From the NCBI RefSeq assembly GCF_020991275.1, contig NZ_JAJLQY010000001.1, positions 744,001-808,000 of the forward strand: a DNA stretch of 64,000 bases. Reading direction: 5' to 3'. Position numbers and translations under genes: made by a program. Source of the stretch: Actinocorallia sp. API 0066 (GTDB lineage: Bacteria > Actinomycetota > Actinomycetes > Streptosporangiales > Streptosporangiaceae). Shown here in pieces: positions 8,269-17,586 of the stretch. How positions within the stretch are numbered: the first letter of the stretch is position 1; every line of letters starts with the position of its first letter. The notes under the pieces were generated by a model, which was given only the letters and a program-made list of their open reading frames with translations, was not told where the DNA came from and ran no database searches.

Positions 8269-11200
8269 CAGCGGGCCACCGCGTCGGGGGAGAGCGCGAG
8301 CAGGTCGCGCAGCTCGGCGACCGACAGGCCGGTCAGCCACTCCTCGCCGGTGCCGACGACGGCCTCCGCGAGCGCCTTCTTGCGTTCGATCATCTCGTCC
8401 ACCCGCTCCTCCATCGTCCCGGCGCACACGAACTTGCGGACCTGGACGTCACGCGTCTGCCCGATGCGGAACGCGCGGTCGGTCGCCTGGTCCTCGACCG
8501 CCGGGTTCCACCAGCGGTCCAGGTGGATGACGTGGTTGGCGGCCGTCAGCGTCAGCCCGGTGCCCGCCGCCTTCAGCGACAGCAGGAACACCGATGGGCC
8601 CGACGGACCCTGGAACTCCCGCACCATCGCGTCGCGCTGCTCCCTGGTGGTGCCGCCGTGCAGCCACAGGACGGGCCGCTCCAGCCGGGCCGCGAGATAC
8701 GGCTGGAGCATCGTGCCGAACTCCGCGTACTGGGTGAAGACGAGCACCTTCTCCCCGGCCTCCAGGATGCGCCCGCACAGCTCCTCCAGGTGCTCCAGCT
8801 TGCCCGACCTGCCCTGGAGGCGGGAGCCGTCCTTCAGCAGCAGCGCCGGATGGTCGCAGACCTGCTTGAGCCTTGCCATCGTGGCCAGGACCAGGCCGCG
8901 CCGCTTACGCGCGTCGGCTTCCGCGACGCGTTCCAACATGTCCTCGACCGTCGCGCGGTACAGGGACGCCTGCTCGGGGGTGAGCGGGCAGTACACCTTC
9001 ATCTCCTGCTTCTCCGGCAGATCCGAGATGATCGACTTGTCGGTCTTGAGGCGGCGCAGGATAAAAGGTCGCGTCGCGCGCTGGAGGGCCGCCGCCGCGT
9101 GCTCGTCGCCGTCGCCCTCGATCGGCGCCGCGAACCGCTCGCGGAACGCCTCGCGCGGGCCCAGCACACCGGGATTGGCGAACTCCATCACCGACCACAG
9201 CTCGCCCAGGTGGTTCTCCACCGGGGTGCCGGTGAGCGCGATCCTGCGCGGCGCCGGGATCGACCGGATCGCCTTCGCCTGCCGCGTCGCGCTGTTCTTG
9301 AGCGCCTGCGCCTCGTCGCACACGATCCGCGCCCACGGGACGGCCGCCAGCCGCTCAGCGTCGCGGGTGGCGGTGCCGTAGGTGGTGAGCACAAGGTCGG
9401 CGGCCTTCGCGGCGTGGACGAGCGCGTCGTCACGGTGCCTGGCCTGGCCGTGGTGGACGTGCACGCGCAGCTTCGGCGCGAACCGGGCGGCCTCCCGCTG
9501 CCAGGTGCCGACCAGCGACATCGGCACCACCGCGAGCGTCGGCGCGCGCTCGCCCGCCTCGACGGCCCGGACGAGATAGGACAGAACGGTGAGCGTCTTG
9601 CCCAGGCCCATGTCGTCGGCCAGCAGCGCGCCCAGGCCCAGGTCCTCCATGAAGGCGAGCCACGACAGGCCGCGCTCCTGGTAGGGCCGCAGCGTCGCGG
9701 TGATGCCCTCCGGCGTCGGGACCGGGGTGATCCTGCGGTCGGCCTCGCCGGACAGGAGGTCGCCGAGCGCGCCGTGCGCCTCCACCGCGACGAGCGGGAG
9801 CGACCGCTCGCCCGCGTGGATGACGGCCCGGACGGCCTGGCCCGCCGTCATCGTGCCCGAGCCGCCGTGCCTGAGGAACTCCAGTGCCGCGTCGAGCTGG
9901 TCCGGATCGAGCTCGACCCAGCGGCCGCGTAGCCGGACCAGGGGTGTCTTGAGCCTGGCGAGTTCGGCCAGTTCGTCCTCGTCCAGGGACTCGTCGCCGA
10001 CCGCGACCTCCCAGCGGAACTCCACGAGGTCGTCCAGCCCGAACCCGGACTTCCCGGCGGCGCCCTGCTGGCCGCCGTCGGCGGGATCGGCCGTGCGCAG
10101 CTTCAGGCCGAGCCTCTCGCGCCCCGCCCACGTCGGCAGCAGCACCCCGAACCCGGCGGCGCCGAGCAGCGGCGCGGTCCTGCGCAGGAACCGGAACGCC
10201 CCCGCCACGTCGAGTTCGAGCTCCGAGGGCACCGCCGAGTCCAACGCCCGCGCCAGCTCGGGAAACACCCGCAACGCCCGCCCGAGCCCCGCCATGAGGA
10301 CCTCCTCGGCCCCCTCGACAAACGCGTCACCCTCCCAGACCCGCCCGGCGGGCACCAGAAGGCTCAGATCCCGAGTCCCCTGCACCAGGAACTCCACCCG
10401 CCACACCTCCCCGACGGCTTCGCCCTGGTCGAGCCCACGCGCATCGGCGCCGCCGTCCTCCGGCCGCGCGGGCGCGGCGTCAGCGAGTTCCGGCCCGGCG
10501 ATCCGGGCGGGACCGTGCGCGAGGGCGACGGTCGCGGCGGTGGGGAACTCCGGCCCCGGGAGACGGATGGTGTCGTCTGCGGCATGGGGGAGGTGTGCGG
10601 GGTTGGTGGGGTTCTCGGTGGCGTGGGGGTCGATGAGGCGGAAGGTGAGGCGGAGGGGGGAGTCGGCGGGACGGGCGGTGCGGAACCAGGCGTCGAGGTC
10701 GGCGCGGAGGGGTGCCGGGTCGTCGCCGGGTTCGCGGGCGACGGCGCCGGACGGGCCGGTGAGCGCGGCGAACCAGCGTTCGGCGAGCGGGATCCGCTCG
10801 GGGGTCTTGCCGGTGCGCGGCGGAAGGGCCGGGTGCGGGACGCGGGCGCGCACGGCGGTGTCGGCGAGGCCGTCGAGGGCGGCGGTGAGGACGTCGGCGG
10901 CGGGCGTCTCCGGCGCGGCGGCCCGGCACGCGGGCGGTATCGCGGCGGCCAGCGCGGCGAACCTGCCCGCGTCCGGCACCGCCCGCCAGTGCGCCACGAG
11001 GTCGCCGTCCTCCTCGCGCAGCGCGGGCAGCACCCGCCCCCGCCGCGCCAACTCCACCGCGTCGCCCGCGACGATCGCCAGGAACCGCAGATCACTCCCC
11101 GCCACCAACCCCCGCGCGCCCCCGGCGTCCGCCGCGTCGTCGCCCGGGTCCGCGCGGTCGTGGAGCGCGGGCACGGCGGTGAGGACGTTCATCGCCGCGA

Positions 11201-11483
11201 ACGGTTCGAGGACCAGCGCGGGCACCTGCCACACCTGGAGTTCCGGCGCCTCGGCCGCGACGGCGGCGCCCAGCTCGCCGGACGGCAGCGGCCCCCCGTC
11301 CGCGCTGGGCAGCAGCATCGGCAGCGTCACCCGCGCCGCCCCGCGTACCGCCGCCTCCAGCACGGTGCCGCCGAACTCGCGCGTGGCGAACGGATGCGCC
11401 CCCGCCGCGCCCGCCCGCTCCCCGTCGTGCTCGGCCCAGAGGCACAGCGCCCCGCCGTGCCACACCGCGTGCCCCACCAGCAT
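8268..11483 (-). CDS. SNF2-family DNA helicase/ATPase
   Basis: A 1071-residue protein. The first about 580 residues are the SNF2-associated N-terminal region. The two RecA-like domains follow: motif I LLADDMGLGKTLT, motif II VCDEAQALKN, motif III LTGTPVENHLGELWSV, and in the C-terminal helicase lobe LLSLKAAGTGLTLTAANHVIHLDRWWNP with motif VI QATDRAFRIGQTRDVQVRKF. These are the diagnostic Swi2/Snf2 motifs, so ATP-driven translocation on double-stranded DNA is expected. The coding strand changes from C-ending to mixed codons near 10520, with a sharp flip of GC skew inside the N-terminal region. Confidence 0.93.
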   Translation of the reverse strand: MLVGHAVWHGGALCLWAEHDGERAGAAGAHPFATREFGGTVLEAAVRGAARVTLPMLLPSADGGPLPSGELGAAVAAEAPELQVWQVPALVLEPFAAMNVLTAVPALHDRADPGDDAADAGGARGLVAGSDLRFLAIVAGDAVELARRGRVLPALREEDGDLVAHWRAVPDAGRFAALAAAIPPACRAAAPETPAADVLTAALDGLADTAVRARVPHPALPPRTGKTPERIPLAERWFAALTGPSGAVAREPGDDPAPLRADLDAWFRTARPADSPLRLTFRLIDPHATENPTNPAHLPHAADDTIRLPGPEFPTAATVALAHGPARIAGPELADAAPARPEDGGADARGLDQGEAVGEVWRVEFLVQGTRDLSLLVPAGRVWEGDAFVEGAEEVLMAGLGRALRVFPELARALDSAVPSELELDVAGAFRFLRRTAPLLGAAGFGVLLPTWAGRERLGLKLRTADPADGGQQGAAGKSGFGLDDLVEFRWEVAVGDESLDEDELAELARLKTPLVRLRGRWVELDPDQLDAALEFLRHGGSGTMTAGQAVRAVIHAGERSLPLVAVEAHGALGDLLSGEADRRITPVPTPEGITATLRPYQERGLSWLAFMEDLGLGALLADDMGLGKTLTVLSYLVRAVEAGERAPTLAVVPMSLVGTWQREAARFAPKLRVHVHHGQARHRDDALVHAAKAADLVLTTYGTATRDAERLAAVPWARIVCDEAQALKNSATRQAKAIRSIPAPRRIALTGTPVENHLGELWSVMEFANPGVLGPREAFRERFAAPIEGDGDEHAAAALQRATRPFILRRLKTDKSIISDLPEKQEMKVYCPLTPEQASLYRATVEDMLERVAEADARKRRGLVLATMARLKQVCDHPALLLKDGSRLQGRSGKLEHLEELCGRILEAGEKVLVFTQYAEFGTMLQPYLAARLERPVLWLHGGTTREQRDAMVREFQGPSGPSVFLLSLKAAGTGLTLTAANHVIHLDRWWNPAVEDQATDRAFRIGQTRDVQVRKFVCAGTMEERVDEMIERKKALAEAVVGTGEEWLTGLSVAELRDLLALSPDAVAR

Positions 11484-11582
11484 GCCGCGAAGCTACCAGC
11501 GCCCTCTGACATTCCGACCCGGCCGCAAAGGGTGAAGGGCGTGTTCGGTCGGGGTTGTGCGGGTGGCGTTAAGGTGCGTGGT

Positions 11583-12338
11583 ATGTGGCGGAGTGCGATG
11601 GTTACCGGGGCTTCCAGTGGTATCGGGGAGAGTTTTGCGGCGGCGCTGGCTCGGGCCGGAGTGGATCTTGTGTTGGTGGCTCGGCGGGGGGAGCTGCTGG
11701 AGGAACAGGCCGGGCGGTTGCGGGGGCTCGGGGTGGGGGTCGAGGTGCTGGTGGCGGATCTGACGGAGGACGACGGGCTCAGGAGGGCGTGTGAGCGGGC
11801 TCGGGGGGTGGATCTGCTGGTGAACAACGCGGGGTTCGGGGCCTTCGGCGCGTTCGAGGGGGTCGGCGTCGAGGAGCATCGGCGACAGATCGGGCTGAAC
11901 GTGACGGCGGTGGTCGAGCTCGCGCACGCGGCGCTCGGGGGCATGGCCGAGCGGGGCCGGGGCGGGATCCTCAATGTCGCGTCCGTCGCGGCCTACGTGC
12001 CTTCGCCGGGAAGCGCCGTGTACGGGGCGTCGAAGGCGTTCGTCGTGTCGTTCAGCGAGAGCCTGCACGCGGAGGCGAAGGGCGCGGGCGTCCACGTCAC
12101 GGCGCTCTGCCCCGGTTTCACCCGGACCACGGAGGGCGAGGCGACCGGCCTGATGTGGCTCGCCAGGGAGAAGGTGGCGGCCGCCGGACTGGCCGCGGTG
12201 GCGCGGGGTAAGGCCCGATGTGTGCCCGGCGCGCAGTACCGGGCGCTGCTTCCGGTGCTCGCGCTGACGCCCGCCGCGGCCCTGCGCGCCGCCTCCGCCG
12301 CGCTCTGGCGGCGGGCCTTCGCGACGCACGCGGGCTGA
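11583..12338 (+). CDS. Short-chain dehydrogenase/reductase
   Basis: A 251-residue classical SDR. The Rossmann cofactor motif TGASSGIG is at residues 8-15, NNAG at 81-84, catalytic Ser134 lies in NVASVAAY and Tyr147/Lys151 in YGASK. The absence of an acidic residue and the presence of ARR after the second strand favours NADPH. The C-terminal region is of the DltE/YqjQ-like group acting on lipophilic carbonyls. The 5' half uses G/T-ending codons, unlike the C-ending rest of the gene. The substrate is unknown, and the neighbouring acyl-ACP desaturase makes a lipid role possible. Confidence 0.88.
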   Translation: MWRSAMVTGASSGIGESFAAALARAGVDLVLVARRGELLEEQAGRLRGLGVGVEVLVADLTEDDGLRRACERARGVDLLVNNAGFGAFGAFEGVGVEEHRRQIGLNVTAVVELAHAALGGMAERGRGGILNVASVAAYVPSPGSAVYGASKAFVVSFSESLHAEAKGAGVHVTALCPGFTRTTEGEATGLMWLAREKVAAAGLAAVARGKARCVPGAQYRALLPVLALTPAAALRAASAALWRRAFATHAG

Positions 12339-12528
12339 CCGCCTTTCTTGTGAGCTACCCCCAAACGCCACGCGGATCACTTGTAGCCGCCGCTCATATC
12401 GGTTCCGTACGCCCAGCCCTAGCATGGGGTACGTCGTCTTCGGACGTGCCGTCAGGCGCCCTCTCCAGGGGCCTGTGCCCGGGGTCCACCCGCCCTGGCC
12501 GATCACACGAGATCCGAAAGGTCCAGGT

Positions 12529-13464
12529 ATGCCGGAAGCTATTGACATTCAGGTGCTGCACGAGCTCGAACCGGTCGTGGAGAAAGAGCTGAACCGGCAC
12601 TTGTCGATGGCCAAGGAGTGGTTCCCGCACGAGTACGTGCCGTGGAGCAAGGGCCGTGACTTCGCCTTTCTCGGCGGCGAGGACTGGGTGCCCGAGGACT
12701 CCAAGGTCAGCGACGCCGCCCGGGAGGCCCTGCTCGTCAACCTCCTGACCGAGGACAACCTGCCCGGCTACCACTCGGCGATCTCCCGGATCATGGGCCG
12801 GGAGGGCGCCTGGGGCCAGTGGGTGAACCGCTGGACGGCCGAGGAGAACCGGCACGGCATCGTGATCCGCGACTTCCTCACCGTCACCAGGTCGGTCGAT
12901 CCGGTGCTGCTGGAGCGGGCCCGGATGCAGCACATGGAGATCGGCTACGAGCCCGACCACGGTGACAAGGTCCTGCACGGTGTGGCTTACGTGTCGTTCC
13001 AGGAGCTGGCCACCCGCGTCTCGCACCGCAACACCGGCAGGGCGTCGGAGGACCCGCTCTGCGAGCAGATGATGCAGCGGGTCGCGGCCGACGAGAACCT
13101 GCACATGATCTTCTACCGGAACGTGCTCGCGGCGTCGTTCGAGGTCGCGCCCAGCGCGGCGATGCGGGCCGTCGCGGACGTCGTCAAGGGCTTCCAGATG
13201 CCCGGCTACACGATCGACGGCTTCCTCCGCAAGTCCGTCGCGATCGCCAACGCGGGGATCTACGACCTGCGCCTGCACCACGACGAGGTGCTCATGCCGG
13301 TCCTGCGCAAGTGGGGGGTCTTCGACGTCGAGGGCCTGGACGGCGAGGGCGAGAAGGCGCGCGAGGAGCTGTCCGAGTTCATGAACGCCCTGGACGCGGC
13401 CGCCACGAAGTTCGAGGAGCGCCGTGAGGCCCGGCGGGCGAGGATCGCGGCCCGCCAGGGCTGA
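12529..13464 (+). CDS. desA: Acyl-ACP desaturase (stearoyl-ACP 9-desaturase type)
   Basis: A 311-residue soluble di-iron desaturase. The ATG at 12529 is preceded by GAAAGG about 8 bases upstream, while an upstream in-frame ATG lacks such a site. Iron ligands are visible: Glu75 (TEDNLPGYH), Glu106 and His109 (EENRHG), Glu159 (SFQELA), Glu189 and His192 (DENLHM). The two ExxH motifs are the signature of the plant-type FA_desaturase_2 family used by actinobacteria (mycobacterial DesA1/DesA2). It introduces a cis double bond into ACP-bound fatty acyl chains with ferredoxin as electron donor. A strong hairpin terminator follows. Confidence 0.92.
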   Translation: MPEAIDIQVLHELEPVVEKELNRHLSMAKEWFPHEYVPWSKGRDFAFLGGEDWVPEDSKVSDAAREALLVNLLTEDNLPGYHSAISRIMGREGAWGQWVNRWTAEENRHGIVIRDFLTVTRSVDPVLLERARMQHMEIGYEPDHGDKVLHGVAYVSFQELATRVSHRNTGRASEDPLCEQMMQRVAADENLHMIFYRNVLAASFEVAPSAAMRAVADVVKGFQMPGYTIDGFLRKSVAIANAGIYDLRLHHDEVLMPVLRKWGVFDVEGLDGEGEKAREELSEFMNALDAAATKFEERREARRARIAARQG

Positions 13465-13500
13465 CCGCCGACACGGGTTTCCGACCCGGACGAAACCAAC

Positions 13501-13543
13501 GGCCCCGGCATTTCGTCTCATGGGGAGACGGGGTGCCGGGGCC
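13501..13543 (+). terminator. Nested hairpin terminator after desaturase
   Basis: A perfect 10-bp stem, GGCCCCGGCA pairing with TGCCGGGGCC, encloses a second 6-bp stem CGTCTC/GAGACG. There is no T-run, as is common for high-GC actinomycete terminators. Confidence 0.75.
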
Positions 13544-13591
13544 TCGTCCGTCCCGCCCCGGCCGTGACGTTCGGGGGTAGGGTTGGCCGCG

Positions 13592-15550
13592 ATGAGCCAG
13601 CAAGGCCGGAGTGATCGGAGGGGTGCCACGTCCGGGGAGACCATCGGCCCGTACCGCCTCGCCGAGGTGCTCGGTGAGGGCGGCATGGGAGTCGTGCGCC
13701 GGGGAACCGACCCGGCGGGGCGCGCGGTCGCGGTGAAGCTGCTGCGCGGCGCGTCGGACGAGACGGCGCTGCGGCGGCTGGCCCGCGAGGTGGACACCAT
13801 GCGCCGGGTGCGCAGCCCGTACGTCGCGCAGATCGTGGACGCCGACGTCACCCACGAGCCGCCCTACATCGTCACCCAGTACGTGCCGGGCAAGACGCTG
13901 GAGCAGACCGTCGAGTCGCAGGGGCCGTTGTCGGGGCACGCCCTGAAGCGGCTGGCGTGGGGCCTGGCCGAGGCGCTCGCGGCGATCCACTCCTCCGGGA
14001 TCGTGCACCGCGACCTGAAGCCGGGCAACGTGATGTTCGCCGGGAACGGCGACCCGATCCTCATCGACTTCGGCATCGCCCAGCCGGTGGACGCGACCCG
14101 GCTGACGTCGGCGGGCATGGTCATCGGCACGCCCGGCTACCTGGCCCCCGAACTCCTGAACGGCGAGGACTTCCGCGCGCCCGCCGACGTGCACGCGCTG
14201 GCCGGCACGGTGATCTACGCGTCGACGGGTCGGCCGCCGTTCGGCACCGGCACGTTCGAGCAGATCTTCGCGAAGATCATCCAGGGCACGCCGGACCTGG
14301 ACGGCGTCCCGCCGGCGCTGCTGCCGCTGCTGCGCGGCGCGATGGCGCAGAACCCGGCCGAGCGCCCCACCGCCAAGAACGTCGCGGCCCTGGTCGAGCG
14401 CATCGACCTGGAGATGACGATGTTCGACCAGACGATGCTGGACGACAGGGCGGCGCACGGCCAGCCCGCGCCGTCGGACGCGCGGGACGCGCACCAGCGG
14501 CCGCGGACGGGCCCGGCGCATCCGGTGGCGCCGCCTCCGGCCGTCCAGGAGATCCCGCGCCAGCCGTCCGGGAGGCTGCCGCAGCCGAGCGACTTCATGG
14601 GGCAGCTGCCCCCGGTGGCGCCGCCTCCGGAGCCGTACCCGCAGCAGGACATGTACGAGACGCGGCGGCTGCCCCCGACCGGGGCGAACCCGTACGACCC
14701 TTACCCGACATCGGATGACCGGCCTTACGCGCCGCCGCCTCCGCCGGGCGCCATGTACGGGCCGCCTTCGCCGTCGGCGCAGCAGCCCTACCAGACGCCG
14801 CCGCCCTGGGCGGGCCCGCAGGGCAACCCCTACGGCGCCGACCAGCCCTACGCGCCTCCGCCGCCGCACCAGCCGCTTCCGTGGGCGGATCCGCGGCCTC
14901 AGGCCCCGGAGACGGCCACGGACCGGACGTCGGCGGACAGGCCGCAGGAGCCGAAGCCGTTCGGCCTGTACCAGGTGCTCGGCTTCCTGCTGCTCACCGG
15001 CATACTCGCGCTCGCCTGGGCGGTGCCCGCCACCGCGTTCGTCGTCGCGGTGGGCGCGACGGTGCTGCTGCGCGCGGGCGACAAGGCGGCGCAGGGCACC
15101 GAGTCGCGCCGGACGAGGCGCGGCGAGCGGGAGTCCGACCTCGCCTCGACGCTGCTGCGCACGCCCCTGCACCTGCCGGGGACGATCATCAGCACGGCCG
15201 TCATCGCGCTGACGAACCTGCTCCTCGGCATGGTCGTCGCCGCGGTGCTCGTCGGGGTGGGCCAGGAGGGCAACCGCGCGGTGACGCTCGGCACGATGCT
15301 CGCGGTCTTCCTCCAGTTCTGGGGGATGGGCGGCACCGCCTCGCGGCGCCAGCTCGCCCGGATCTGGGGCGGTGTGCTGCCGCGCCGCGAGCCCGCGCTC
15401 ATCGCCGTCCTGTGCGTCGGCGCCGCCGTGGCGGTGCTCGCGCTCATGGTCTACGACGGGCAGCCCGATCCCGGTGCTTTCGGCGGTTTCGCGGGCTGGC
15501 TCGAGGACGCCCGCGCGACGATCAGGGGCTGGGTCGAGCGGATCGGCTAG
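13592..15550 (+). CDS. Transmembrane Ser/Thr protein kinase
   Basis: A 652-residue PknB-type (Hanks) kinase starting at the ATG at 13592; an in-frame TTG nine bases upstream is less likely. The glycine loop LGEGGMGVV is near residue 28, catalytic Lys49 in VAVKLL, HRDLKPGN at about 139-146 and DFG at 159-161; GTPGYLAPE forms the P+1 region. After the kinase domain comes a long Pro/Tyr/Gln-rich linker (about 290-460), then three to four membrane helices at the C-terminus and no PASTA repeats. The linker segment MTMFDQTMLDD may carry phosphorylated threonines. The signal sensed is unknown. Confidence 0.92.
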   Translation: MSQQGRSDRRGATSGETIGPYRLAEVLGEGGMGVVRRGTDPAGRAVAVKLLRGASDETALRRLAREVDTMRRVRSPYVAQIVDADVTHEPPYIVTQYVPGKTLEQTVESQGPLSGHALKRLAWGLAEALAAIHSSGIVHRDLKPGNVMFAGNGDPILIDFGIAQPVDATRLTSAGMVIGTPGYLAPELLNGEDFRAPADVHALAGTVIYASTGRPPFGTGTFEQIFAKIIQGTPDLDGVPPALLPLLRGAMAQNPAERPTAKNVAALVERIDLEMTMFDQTMLDDRAAHGQPAPSDARDAHQRPRTGPAHPVAPPPAVQEIPRQPSGRLPQPSDFMGQLPPVAPPPEPYPQQDMYETRRLPPTGANPYDPYPTSDDRPYAPPPPPGAMYGPPSPSAQQPYQTPPPWAGPQGNPYGADQPYAPPPPHQPLPWADPRPQAPETATDRTSADRPQEPKPFGLYQVLGFLLLTGILALAWAVPATAFVVAVGATVLLRAGDKAAQGTESRRTRRGERESDLASTLLRTPLHLPGTIISTAVIALTNLLLGMVVAAVLVGVGQEGNRAVTLGTMLAVFLQFWGMGGTASRRQLARIWGGVLPRREPALIAVLCVGAAVAVLALMVYDGQPDPGAFGGFAGWLEDARATIRGWVERIG

Positions 15551-15770
15551 CGGCCGGGGGCGCGCGTTGGTGTGATCCCGGCCACGTGAGAGAGTGAGAT
15601 CCCCAGCCAGGGGCCTCCTCGGTGTCGGGCGGTGTGCTACCGACGAGTAACATCTGGGTACGGTCTGACTGACCCCCGGATCCGCAGAGAGTTCGGGCGT
15701 TTGGCAGGCTGTAGCCACCACAGGATTCAGTCAGCCCCAGAGATAAGTGCAGGGAGGTCGGCCAGCGGCC

Positions 15771-16550
15771 ATGAACATCGTCGTATGCGTGAAGCAGGTT
15801 CCCGACACGGAGAGCCCGCGTAAGTTGAAGTCCGATGACAACACCCTCGACCGCGCTGCGGCGGACGGCGTCATCAACGAGCTCGATGAGTACGCCATTG
15901 AGGAGGCCCTGGCCCTCAAGGAGGCGCACGGGGGCGAGGTCACCGTCCTGACCATCGGTCCGGACAAGGCGACCGAGTCGATCCGCAAGGCTCTGGCGAT
16001 GGGCGCCGACAAGGCCATCCACCTGGTCGACGACGCCTTCGTCGGCTCGGACGCGCTGCAGACGTCCTACGCGCTGCAGCAGCTCGTCACCCGCGCCGGT
16101 GCTGACGTGGTGATCCTGGGTTCGGAGTCCACCGACGCCCGTACCGGCGTCCTGCCGGCGATGCTGTCGGAGCGCCTCGGGTGGCCGCAGCTGACCCTCG
16201 CCAACAAGGTCGAGATCGCCGGCACCGCGGTGACCATCCAGCGGCAGACCGACACCGGCTTCGACAAGGTCGAGGCGTCCCTGCCCGCGGTCATCTCCGT
16301 CGTGGAGAAGATCAACGAGCCGCGTTACCCGAACTTCAAGGGCATCATGGCGGCCAAGAAGAAGCCGGTCGAGTCCCTCTCGATCGCGGACGCCGGCCTG
16401 GACGCCGCGCTGGTGGGCGGCGCCAACGCCTACACCACCGTGGTCGACCACGCCGACGCGCCCGCGCGCGCCAAGGGCGAGATCGTCAGCGACGAGGGTG
16501 ACGGCGGCGTGAAGATCGCCGACTTCCTCGCCAGCAAGAAGTTCGTGTAA
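15771..16550 (+). CDS. etfB: Electron transfer flavoprotein beta subunit
   Basis: A 259-residue FixA/EtfB protein. The start MNIVVCVKQVPDTE is the family N-terminus, and an AGGGAGG site lies 13 bases upstream. The AMP-binding beta-subunit fold includes ALAMGADKAIHL and the SESTDARTGVLPAMLSERL region, which contacts the alpha subunit and nucleotide. With EtfA encoded 14 bp downstream it forms the FAD/AMP heterodimer that passes electrons from acyl-CoA and other dehydrogenases to EtfQO. Confidence 0.96.
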   Translation: MNIVVCVKQVPDTESPRKLKSDDNTLDRAAADGVINELDEYAIEEALALKEAHGGEVTVLTIGPDKATESIRKALAMGADKAIHLVDDAFVGSDALQTSYALQQLVTRAGADVVILGSESTDARTGVLPAMLSERLGWPQLTLANKVEIAGTAVTIQRQTDTGFDKVEASLPAVISVVEKINEPRYPNFKGIMAAKKKPVESLSIADAGLDAALVGGANAYTTVVDHADAPARAKGEIVSDEGDGGVKIADFLASKKFV

Positions 16551-16564
16551 GGGGATACAGGGAC

Positions 16565-17512
16565 ATGGCAGAGATTCTGGTCCTCGTCGACCACGCCGAC
16601 GGCGAGGTCAAGAAGGTCACCTTCGAGCTCCTGACCCTCGCCCGCTCGCTGGGTGAGGCTTCCGCGGTCTGGATCGGTCCTGGCTACGAGGCCGCCGCCG
16701 ACAAGATCGCCGAGTACGGTCCGGCCAAGGTCTACGTGGCCGATGACGCGGAGCTCACCGGCTACGTCGTCGCCCCGAAGGTCGAGACGCTGCAGCAGCT
16801 CGCGGCCAACGGCGCCGCCGCCATCCTCGTCCCGGCCACGGCCGAGGGCAAGGAGATCGCGGGCCGTCTGGCCGTCCGCCTGGACTCCGGCGTCCTCACC
16901 GACGTCGTGGGTGTGACCGGCGAGCTCGTCGCCGAGCACTCGATCTTCGGTGGCGCGGTCATCGCGCACGCCAAGGTCGCCAAGGGCACCCCGATCATCG
17001 CGGTCCGGCCGAACGCGATCGCGCTGGCGGCCGCGCCCGGCAGCCCGGCCGTCGAGCAGGTCTCGGTGGCCCTGTCGGACGCCGCCAAGGCCGCGAAGAT
17101 CACCGACCGCGTCGTGCAGGAGAAGGGCGAGCGCCCCGACCTGACCGAGGCGTCGGTCGTCGTCTCCGGCGGCCGTGGTGTCGGCGGCGCCGAGAACTTC
17201 AAGATTATTGAGGGGCTCGCCGACACGCTCGGCGCGGCCGTCGGCGCCTCCCGCGCCGCGACCGACGCCGGCTGGTACCCGCACCAGTTCCAGGTCGGCC
17301 AGACCGGCAAGACGGTCTCGCCGCAGCTGTACATCGCCGCGGGCATCTCCGGCGCCATCCAGCACCGCGCCGGCATGCAGACGTCCAAGACGATCATCGC
17401 GATCAACAAGGACCCCGAGGCCCCGATCTTCGAGCTCGTCGACTACGGCGTCGTGGGCGACCTCTTCCAGGTCGTGCCGCAGCTCACCGAGGAGATCACC
17501 AAGCGCAAGTAG
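16565..17512 (+). CDS. etfA: Electron transfer flavoprotein alpha subunit
   Basis: A 315-residue FixB/EtfA protein starting [17 protein letters not shown]. The C-terminal FAD-binding region is intact: [14 protein letters not shown], the Arg/Ala loop of [39 protein letters not shown] and the ending [22 protein letters not shown]. It forms an operon with etfB and is closed by a strong hairpin. Its role is electron transfer from fatty acid beta-oxidation dehydrogenases. Confidence 0.96.
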   Translation: MAEILVLVDHADGEVKKVTFELLTLARSLGEASAVWIGPGYEAAADKIAEYGPAKVYVADDAELTGYVVAPKVETLQQLAANGAAAILVPATAEGKEIAGRLAVRLDSGVLTDVVGVTGELVAEHSIFGGAVIAHAKVAKGTPIIAVRPNAIALAAAPGSPAVEQVSVALSDAAKAAKITDRVVQEKGERPDLTEASVVVSGGRGVGGAENFKIIEGLADTLGAAVGASRAATDAGWYPHQFQVGQTGKTVSPQLYIAAGISGAIQHRAGMQTSKTIIAINKDPEAPIFELVDYGVVGDLFQVVPQLTEEITKRK

Positions 17513-17528
17513 CATCACGCGCTGCTTC

Positions 17529-17564
17529 GCACGCCCCCGGTTCCGTACGGAGCCGGGGGCGTGC
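17529..17564. terminator. Bidirectional hairpin between etfA and MFS gene
   Basis: A perfect 12-bp stem, GCACGCCCCCGG pairing with CCGGGGGCGTGC, encloses a self-complementary 12-base centre. It lies between convergent genes. Confidence 0.8.
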
Positions 17565-17586
17565 GCCGTTGTCAGGGGTGGTCCCT

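Noticed and set aside
13379-15721. A 780-codon minus-strand frame opposite the Ser/Thr kinase
   Set aside because: It is a shadow of the kinase gene with Arg-rich, low-complexity translation.
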